This document shows, one piece after another, positions 7,912 through 13,787 of a stretch of DNA of 32,506 nt. The position numbers and the translations under genes are program-made. The DNA comes from Actinomycetota bacterium (GTDB lineage Bacteria > Actinomycetota > Thermoleophilia > Gaiellales > Gaiellaceae), in the NCBI GenBank assembly GCA_019237315.1, contig JAFAHG010000071.1, positions 1 through 32,506 on the forward strand, written 5' to 3'. Position 1 is the stretch's first letter. Each line of letters starts with the position of its first letter. The notes below the pieces were generated by a model. The model ran no database searches, was not told the DNA's origin, and worked only from the letters and a program-made list of their open reading frames with translations.

Positions 7912-8368
7912 AGCCCTGCGCGCCGCGTTCCTCACCCTCGTTGCGGTCGCCGCACTCCTCAGTGCGGGCTGCGGCGCCGTCGGCCACCTCACCGCGAGCT
8001 CGGGCGACCCGACGCGCGGCAAGGCGCTCTTCAAGAGCACCTGCGGCGCTTGCCACGTCCTCGCGGACGCGGGGACGACCGGCACCGTCGGCCCGAACCT
8101 CGACGACGCGTTCCGCCCGGACAAGTGCCAGGGCTTCCAGGAGTCCACGATCCGTGACGTCGTCCGCGGCCAGATCGCCTACGCGACGTCCGCGACGGGC
8201 GTCGCCCAGAACTACAGCGGCCGCGCGGTGCACGCGGGCCCCGGCACGGGCATGCCGGACAACCTGCTCCGCGGGCAGGCGGCGAAGGACGTCGCCGTCT
8301 ACGTCGCGCAGGTCGCAGGCAACGGGAACTGCCCGACGCTCGCAGGCGCCGGCACACCCGCAGGCTAG
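7868..8368 (+). CDS. c-type cytochrome lipoprotein
   Basis: 166 residues from GTG 7868, which overlaps the STAS gene by 44 bases. The N-terminus is a signal peptide (RALRAAFLTLVAVAALLSAGC) ending in a lipobox with the acylated Cys in SAGCG. The haem attachment site is CGACH within FKSTCGACHVL. VGPNLDDAF follows, and a likely axial Met lies in GTGMPDNLL. It is therefore a monohaem class I cytochrome c anchored to the outer face of the membrane. It could pass electrons to the caa3 oxidase encoded just downstream on the opposite strand. The start is the weak point: no good Shine-Dalgarno is present, but GTG 7868 is the only start giving a complete signal peptide. Confidence 0.85.
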   Translation: MTTQSRPSHPKPPPRALRAAFLTLVAVAALLSAGCGAVGHLTASSGDPTRGKALFKSTCGACHVLADAGTTGTVGPNLDDAFRPDKCQGFQESTIRDVVRGQIAYATSATGVAQNYSGRAVHAGPGTGMPDNLLRGQAAKDVAVYVAQVAGNGNCPTLAGAGTPAG

Positions 8369-9019
8369 TTAGTAACCGACCGGCGCGTGCTCGGCCGCGA
8401 GGTCGACGACCACGTGCGTCACCGGCATCGCGAACCGCTCGCGCGCGCCTGCGACGACGCCCCGCTCGAGCCAGTGCGAGCGGCCCTCGGGATGCGTCGA
8501 GATGATCAGCTCGTCCGGCGCGAACGTCCGCAGAGCGTCCTCGATCGCCTGCAGCGGGTCGCCGTCGCCGACTTCGCCGGACGCGTCGATGCCGGCGTCC
8601 CGGAGCGCCTTCAGAGAGCCGTCCAGGCGCTCCTGCGCCGCTGCCCGCGCACCGTCCTCGTCGGACGTCCAGTGCTTGACCGGCGAGTTGAGCGCGGGCG
8701 AGACGACGAGCACGCGCGTCCGGTTGGGACCGGTGCGGCGCTTGATCTCGGCGAGGAGCTCGCGCCCCCCGACGGTTTCGTTGGCCACGACGAGGATGCG
8801 GCGCTCGCCGACCGGATGCGGCGGCGGCGCCTGCATCAGCGGGCGCTCGGCGCGGCCGCGGAAGAGGACCCACCACGTGACGCCGAGGGCCTCGAGGCAG
8901 GCGACGGCGAGACCGAGCCAGACGTTGATCCGCGAGCCGATGACGATCAGCGCCGCTGCGACGACGATCCCGATGACGAATCGGAAAGCCTCGGCCTCGC
9001 TCCGGAACGGGTTGCGCAT
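8369..9019 (-). CDS. Membrane-anchored universal-stress-like (UspA fold) protein
   Basis: 216 residues. Two N-terminal hydrophobic helices (about residues 12-28 and 33-53) are followed by a Rossmann-like domain. That domain begins RRILVVANETVGGRELLAEI, includes an alpha-helical KALRDAGIDASGEVGDGDPL segment, and ends ADELIISTH-type (PDELIISTHPEGRSHWLERG). This pattern resembles UspA-family domains, though the usual ATP-binding G-2x-G-9x-G-S/T motif is not evident. A two-helix anchor on a Usp-like domain is less common than soluble Usp. The start ATG has a strong GGAGG three bases upstream, and that site lies in a hairpin (see the 9022-9036 entry). It is convergent with the cytochrome gene with zero bases between the stops. 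Confidence 0.75.
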   Translation of the reverse strand: MRNPFRSEAEAFRFVIGIVVAAALIVIGSRINVWLGLAVACLEALGVTWWVLFRGRAERPLMQAPPPHPVGERRILVVANETVGGRELLAEIKRRTGPNRTRVLVVSPALNSPVKHWTSDEDGARAAAQERLDGSLKALRDAGIDASGEVGDGDPLQAIEDALRTFAPDELIISTHPEGRSHWLERGVVAGARERFAMPVTHVVVDLAAEHAPVGY

Positions 9020-9021
9020 GT

Positions 9022-9036
9022 GCCTCCTCTGGAGGC
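9022..9036 (-). promoter_or_regulatory. Hairpin sequestering the ribosome-binding site of the Usp-like gene
   Basis: On the mRNA the sequence is GCCTCC-AGA-GGAGGC, six perfect base pairs with a three-base loop, ending two bases before the ATG at 9019. The 3' arm contains the GGAGG Shine-Dalgarno. The hairpin also sits 16 bases after the ctaE stop. It could act as a processing or termination stem for the cta mRNA, as a translational switch for the stress protein, or as both. Confidence 0.55.
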
Positions 9037-9052
9037 TGCTTCTACCGAAAGC

Positions 9053-9670
9053 TTAGAGAAGGTAAACCGTGACGTACACGATGATCCACATCACGTCGAC
9101 GAAGTGCCAGTAGATCCCGCCCACTTCGATGCCGTGATGGTGCTCGGGACTGAAGTGCCCCCTGAACGAGCGTATGGTCATGGCGAGCAGGATCGTCAAC
9201 CCGACGAACACGTGGCAGCCGTGGAGACCGGTGAGGCCGAAGAACGTGGCCGCGAACGACGTGTCGCTCGTGTTGAAGCCGATCCGGTGGTACTCGATCA
9301 CCTGCGTCAGCAGGAACGTGAGGCCGAGCAGGAACGTCAGCACCATCCCGGCCTGTAGCCCGGCGCGGTTCCCGCGTTTGATCGACACGGTGGCCCAGTG
9401 CATCGTGAAGCTCGACGTCACCAGGATCAGGGTGTTGACGCCTGCGACGAAGACCGGCCGCACGTACGGGTGCGGCGGCCACGGGTGCGTGTGGTTCACG
9501 ACACGGTCGAAGAAATAGACCGTGAAGAACGAGCCGAAGAGCATGATCTCCGACCCGATGAACAGGAAGATCCCGACGATGACCGGCGAGATCCGCGAGC
9601 TGAAGTGGATCGGGAGCGGGTGGTCGTAGCCCGGCCGTCCGTGGCCGTGCGCCTCGGCGTGCGCCGACAC
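9053..9670 (-). CDS. ctaE: Cytochrome c oxidase subunit III
   Basis: 205 residues with about five membrane helices, typical of the short bacterial subunit III. Landmarks are GIFLFIGSEIMLFGSFFTVYF, FFGLTGLHGCHVFVGL and the end EVGGIYWHFVDVMWIIVYVTVYLL, where the Trp-His-Phe-Val-Asp-x-x-Trp signature is complete. The GTG start overlaps the ctaD stop by one base (TAGTG). Subunit III stabilises the catalytic core and proton uptake. It is the third gene of the ctaC-ctaD-ctaE operon. Confidence 0.95.
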   Translation of the reverse strand: MSAHAEAHGHGRPGYDHPLPIHFSSRISPVIVGIFLFIGSEIMLFGSFFTVYFFDRVVNHTHPWPPHPYVRPVFVAGVNTLILVTSSFTMHWATVSIKRGNRAGLQAGMVLTFLLGLTFLLTQVIEYHRIGFNTSDTSFAATFFGLTGLHGCHVFVGLTILLAMTIRSFRGHFSPEHHHGIEVGGIYWHFVDVMWIIVYVTVYLL

Positions 9671-11613
9671 TAGTGGCCCGCCGAGACCGGCTCGGGTTGC
9701 GGCGCGCCGAAGATCACGTGGCGCGCACCGGGGACGCCGTACTCGTACGGGCTACCCACGACCTGCGGCTCCTCCTCGAAGTTGAAGAGCGGCGGCGGCG
9801 AGTCGACCTGCCACTCGATGCCGAGCGCGCGCCACGGGTTGCGGCCCGCGGGCGGGCCGTGGTGCCACGACCACACGATGTTGTAGAGGAAGACGAGCGT
9901 CGAGGCGCCGAGGCCGAACGACGCGATGGAGACGAACTCGTTGATGCCGCCGAAGCGGTTCGCGTAGTCGGCGACACGGCGCGGCATCCCCTGCAGGCCG
10001 AGGTAGTGCATCGGGAAGAACGTCAGGTTGAACCCGATGAACGTCAGCCAGAAGTGCAGCTGTCCGAGCCGCTCGTTGTACATCCGGCCAGTCATCTTCG
10101 GGAACCAGTAGTAGAACCCGCAGAAGATCGTGAAGATCGAGCCGCCGAAGAGCACGTAGTGGATGTGCGCGACGATGAAGTAGCTCTGGTTCGCCTGGAC
10201 GTCGATCGGCACCGCGCCGAGCCAGATGCCGGAAAGGCCGCCGATCACGAAGCAGAAGATGAAGCCGACGGCCCAGAGCATCGGTGTCGTGAAGTGGATG
10301 CGCCCCTCCCAGAGCGTGGCGAGCCAAGAAAACACCTTGATGCCGGTGGGGACCGCGATCAGGAGCGTCGTGACCATGATCGGCACGCGCAGCCAGCCCG
10401 CCATCCCCGCGATGAACATGTGGTGCGCCCAGACCGAGAAGCCGAGCACGAGGATCGCAAGCAGCGACAACGCCATCAACCGGTAGCCGAAGATCGGTTT
10501 CCGGCTCATCACAGACACGACCTCGCTGATGATCCCGAAGCCGGGCAGCAGCATGATGTAGACGGCCGGGTGCGAGTAGAACCAGAAGATGTGCTGGTAG
10601 CCGATGACGTACCCGCCGTTGCCGGCCTCGAAGAAGTTCGTGTGCATCACGCGGTCGAACATCACGAAGAACTGCGAGCCGGCGATGAACGGCGTCGCGA
10701 GCACGACGAGCATCGAGGTCGTGAAGTTCGCCCAGACGAGTAGCGGCATCCGCCAGAACGTCATCCCCGGCGCGCGCATCGTGATGATCGTGACCAGGAA
10801 GTTGAGCGCGGTCATGATCGACGACGCGCCCGCCCACTGGACGCCCATGTTGAAGAAGACGTTTCCGAGCGGCTGGTGCTCGCAGAGCGGCGCGTAGCAC
10901 GTCCATCCCGAGTTCGGGCCGCCGCCGGGCACGAACAGCCCGGCGAGGAGCTCGACGCCGGCGATCGGCAGGAGCCAGTACGACAGTGCGTTCAGCTTCG
11001 GGAACGCCATGTCGCCGGCGCCGATCATCAGCGGGATGACGAAGTTGCCGAGGCCCGCGAACGCCGGGACGATGACCAGGAAGATCATCAGCGTCGCGTG
11101 GTCGGTCATCAGCGCGTTGAACGTCTGCGGGTTGAAGTACTGCGTCCCCGGGTGTGCGAGCTCCGCGCGCGCGAGCAGGATCAGCATCCCGCCGGCAAGG
11201 AAGAAGAACATGTTCGTGACGAGGTACTGGACCCCGATCACCTTGTGGTCGGTGTTGATCCGGAAGTAGTCGCGCCAGCTGCGCGCGCCGTGCCGTGAGT
11301 GGTCGTCCGGGATCGTCGGCTTGCCGCTCGAGTAGCGCACCCAGAAGTCGAAGCCGCCGAGGCCGGCCAGGAAGCCGAGCGGCAGCGTCGTCAGGAGCAC
11401 TGTCGTGATCGGGACGCCCTTGTAGATCGGGTGCCAGTCGGCGGCCCAGCGGATCAGCGTGACGAGGCCGATGCCGATGCCGCCGAAGAGCGGCATCACC
11501 CACAGGATGCGCAGCCAGCCGGGGTAGGTCCACCGGTGCCAGCCGGTCGGCGGGACGTACTCGCCGTGCTCGGCGTGCGCGTCGTGCTCGTGCGTGTCGT
11601 GTGCCGTCGTCAT
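9670..11613 (-). CDS. ctaD: Cytochrome c oxidase subunit I, A2-type (caa3)
   Basis: 647 residues from ATG 11613 (ATGA overlap with ctaC). All catalytic residues are present. The haem a ligands are His172 (TDH) and His485. His483 is the haem a3 ligand (VAHIHY). The CuB ligands are His348 and His397-398 (WAHHMF), and Tyr352 is the cross-linked Tyr. Helix VI reads FYSHPAVYIMLLPGFG: it lacks the Glu of A1 oxidases (HPEVY) and instead has YSHPxV, the hallmark of the A2 subfamily. The protein is longer than a standard subunit I. About 115 residues precede the conserved TDHKVIGVQY, containing a His-rich start and two extra hydrophobic helices (about 33-55 and 68-91). The function is oxygen reduction coupled to proton pumping in the cytoplasmic membrane. 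Confidence 0.97.
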   Translation of the reverse strand: MTTAHDTHEHDAHAEHGEYVPPTGWHRWTYPGWLRILWVMPLFGGIGIGLVTLIRWAADWHPIYKGVPITTVLLTTLPLGFLAGLGGFDFWVRYSSGKPTIPDDHSRHGARSWRDYFRINTDHKVIGVQYLVTNMFFFLAGGMLILLARAELAHPGTQYFNPQTFNALMTDHATLMIFLVIVPAFAGLGNFVIPLMIGAGDMAFPKLNALSYWLLPIAGVELLAGLFVPGGGPNSGWTCYAPLCEHQPLGNVFFNMGVQWAGASSIMTALNFLVTIITMRAPGMTFWRMPLLVWANFTTSMLVVLATPFIAGSQFFVMFDRVMHTNFFEAGNGGYVIGYQHIFWFYSHPAVYIMLLPGFGIISEVVSVMSRKPIFGYRLMALSLLAILVLGFSVWAHHMFIAGMAGWLRVPIMVTTLLIAVPTGIKVFSWLATLWEGRIHFTTPMLWAVGFIFCFVIGGLSGIWLGAVPIDVQANQSYFIVAHIHYVLFGGSIFTIFCGFYYWFPKMTGRMYNERLGQLHFWLTFIGFNLTFFPMHYLGLQGMPRRVADYANRFGGINEFVSIASFGLGASTLVFLYNIVWSWHHGPPAGRNPWRALGIEWQVDSPPPLFNFEEEPQVVGSPYEYGVPGARHVIFGAPQPEPVSAGH

Positions 11614-12617
11614 TTCGCGTTCGAGACGAGATATTGCACGAGCTGGTCGAGCTTCGGGCCGGTAATCGTCTGGCCGAACGTCGCCGGCATGACACCCTTC
11701 TGGTAGCCGGGTGCGATGTACGCGTTCGGGTCGACGATCGACTGCTTGACGAACGCCTGCAGCGGCTGACCCGCGGTCGCAGCCTCCTGCTTCAGCTTGT
11801 CGAGGTCGGGCCCGACCTTGCCTGCCGCCTTCGCCGCGGCGAGCGTGTGGCACGCGCCGCAGCCGTTCGCGTTGAACACCGCGAGGCCCCCGCCGGGCGC
11901 GGGTGCGGCCGCCGCCTTCGCGGCGCCGGAGTACCACGAGTCGTAGGCGGCGTCGTCCATCACGATGGCGGTGCTCCGCATCGTCGAGTGGCCGAGACCG
12001 CAGAGCTCGACGCAGATCACCGGATAGACGCCGGTACGCGTCGGCGTGACGACGAGCTTCGTCGGCAGGCCCGGAACCGCGTCCTGCTTCTGGTAGAGCT
12101 CGGGGATCCAGAACGAGTGCAGCACGTCCTTCGACGTCAGCGTGAGCAGCACGTGGCGCTTCAACGGCAGGCGGAGGATCGGGTAGGTCTGCCCGTTCGG
12201 ATACGTGAACGTCCAGGCGAACTGCTGGCCCGTGACCGTGATGCGCGTCGGGTTCGCGCCGGCGTCGCCGTTCTTCGCGAGGACGATCGCGCTCGCGACG
12301 GCGATCGCGGTCACGAGCAGGAACGGGATCGCCGTCCACGTGATCTCGAGGCCGGTGTGGCCGTGGACCGGCGGGCCGTCGCTCGTGTCGCCCTCCTTCA
12401 CGCGGAAGGCCCAGAGCGAGTACATGAGCGGCGCCGCCACGATCGCGAAGATCCCGATGGAGATCCACTCGGCGAACCAGTAGACGAAGTTGATGCGTCC
12501 GGCCTCGCGGCTCGCCGGGTACGGAAGCCACGGAATCGCGTACGCGACGATGATCAGGATCACCGCGGACGCGATGGCGAAGAGAGCCAGCTGGAGGAAC
12601 GAAGCCCTGTGACGCAA
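11610..12617 (-). CDS. ctaC: Cytochrome c oxidase subunit II with fused cytochrome c domain (caa3 type)
   Basis: 335 residues. Two or three N-terminal hydrophobic helices lead to the cupredoxin domain with a complete CuA site: His167 (DVLHSFWIPEL), then Cys202, Glu204, Cys206, His210 and Met213 (CVELCGLGHSTM). After an Ala/Pro linker comes a class I cytochrome c domain with CGACH at 253-257 and a Met in GVMPATF. The fusion defines a caa3-type oxidase, which takes electrons into its own haem c. The start is a TTG (12615-12617), the first usable codon after an in-frame TAG. No ATG or GTG is available before the first helix. TAGGGT lies 10 bases upstream. First gene of the oxidase operon. Confidence 0.95.
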   Translation of the reverse strand: MRHRASFLQLALFAIASAVILIIVAYAIPWLPYPASREAGRINFVYWFAEWISIGIFAIVAAPLMYSLWAFRVKEGDTSDGPPVHGHTGLEITWTAIPFLLVTAIAVASAIVLAKNGDAGANPTRITVTGQQFAWTFTYPNGQTYPILRLPLKRHVLLTLTSKDVLHSFWIPELYQKQDAVPGLPTKLVVTPTRTGVYPVICVELCGLGHSTMRSTAIVMDDAAYDSWYSGAAKAAAAPAPGGGLAVFNANGCGACHTLAAAKAAGKVGPDLDKLKQEAATAGQPLQAFVKQSIVDPNAYIAPGYQKGVMPATFGQTITGPKLDQLVQYLVSNAK

Positions 12618-12674
12618 CGCGGCGCGAACCCTACTTCATCGTGACGCGGCGTACCCGAAGAACCGCACGGTTGA

Positions 12675-12693
12675 GCGAAACGTGGCGTTTCGC
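12675..12693. promoter_or_regulatory. 19-base perfect palindrome in the divergent ctaC / AN-repeat gene spacer
   Basis: GCGAAACG-TGG-CGTTTCGC: two 8-base arms around a 3-base centre. It lies 58 bases from the ctaC start and 78 bases from the next gene on the other strand, in the 153-base divergent spacer. Position and symmetry suit a repressor or activator operator for one or both operons, but a transcribed hairpin is also possible. No protein is assigned. Confidence 0.55.
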
Positions 12694-12770
12694 ACGAAGC
12701 GGAGCCGTACCCGCGGCGGACGCCTCCGCGTTTCCCGTGCAGAACATTCACGACCGAAGGAGGACCTCCC

Positions 12771-13769
12771 GTGGCCGACGAGCGTCAGCGCCCCGCAGCA
12801 GACGTGTCGATGGACGAGATCGAGGCAGAGGACGCCGTCTCGCTCCCGAACAAGGAAGTGATGTCACTGCTCGACGTGAACGCGAACGTCGACCTCGGCC
12901 TCGACCTCGCAGCTCCGGTCGACCTGGCCGCAGCGGCGAACCTGAACGTCGCCGCGCCGATCGAGGCGTCTGCGTCGGCGAACGTGCTCAGCCCGGGGTC
13001 CGAGGCGGTCGCAGGCGCCGAGCAGCACGGCTCGATCGACCAGGGGATCAGCGGGACCGCGAATGCCGTGGCCCCGCAGCACGCATCCGTCGACCAGACC
13101 TCCGGCAGCGGCGCCGCGACGGGCGGGGCGGGCTCGGCTCCCTCCACCGGCGGTTCCGACGCCGCGCACGCCGCGACCGGGGCTCCGAGCGGCACGACCC
13201 CCGCGGGCACGGCGTCTTCCTCGGGCCCACCGACGGCCGATTCCTCGACCGCCCCGGCTGCGACCTCCGCAGCGAGCGGCGCGGTCTCGGGTGCGACGGG
13301 TGCCGCCACGGGCGCCGTCGACGGCGCGACCGGCGGCGCGGCCTCGGATGCCGGCAACGCGGTTTCGGGCGCCACGGGCGCTGTCGAGGGAGCCGCAGGC
13401 AACGCCGGCGGCGCGGTCTCGGGCGCCACGGGGGCGGTCGAAGGGGCCGCGGGGAACGTCGGCAGCGCGGCCGCAGGCGCGGTCGGCAGCACGACGGGCG
13501 GGGTGGACTCCCTGCTCAACGGCGGCAGCCTCCTCGACGCGAACGTCAACCTGCACGCGAACGCCGACCTGGCGGCGCCGGTCGACGGCGCGGTCGCCGC
13601 GAACGCCAACGTGGCCGCGCCGGTGGACGCCGCGGTCGCCGCGAACGTCGGCTCGCAGGGGTCGGTCGCCGAGGCGCTCGCGCCGCAGGAGCTCGACGTC
13701 CAGCAGCACCTGGACGACGTGAACGCCGACGCGACTGCCGAGCAGAACGCCAACGTGTCCCAGAAGTAG
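12771..13769 (+). CDS. Low-complexity Ala/Gly/Asn-rich protein with leader-like N-terminus and internal duplication
   Basis: 332 residues; function unknown. GTG start with an ideal AAGGAGG seven bases upstream (12757-12763), so it is probably well translated. Residues 1-35 are charged and unlike the rest (DEIEAEDAVSLPNKEVMSLLD), resembling a recognition leader. Residues 32-72 and 253-293 are an ungapped duplication (26 of 41 identical by my count) around the core DLAAPVD-x-A-x-AAN-x-NVAAP. Between them is a Gly/Ala/Ser/Thr linker with an 18-residue tandem repeat (AVSGATGAVEGAAGN at 197-211 and 215-229). There is no signal peptide, membrane segment or Cys. The next gene, 18 bases away, is a membrane metalloprotease with a PqqD-like domain, which makes this protein its likely substrate or precursor. 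It could instead be a structural surface protein. Confidence 0.8.
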   Translation: MADERQRPAADVSMDEIEAEDAVSLPNKEVMSLLDVNANVDLGLDLAAPVDLAAAANLNVAAPIEASASANVLSPGSEAVAGAEQHGSIDQGISGTANAVAPQHASVDQTSGSGAATGGAGSAPSTGGSDAAHAATGAPSGTTPAGTASSSGPPTADSSTAPAATSAASGAVSGATGAATGAVDGATGGAASDAGNAVSGATGAVEGAAGNAGGAVSGATGAVEGAAGNVGSAAAGAVGSTTGGVDSLLNGGSLLDANVNLHANADLAAPVDGAVAANANVAAPVDAAVAANVGSQGSVAEALAPQELDVQQHLDDVNADATAEQNANVSQK

Positions 13770-13787
13770 CGCCCTCTCTCCGGCCGC

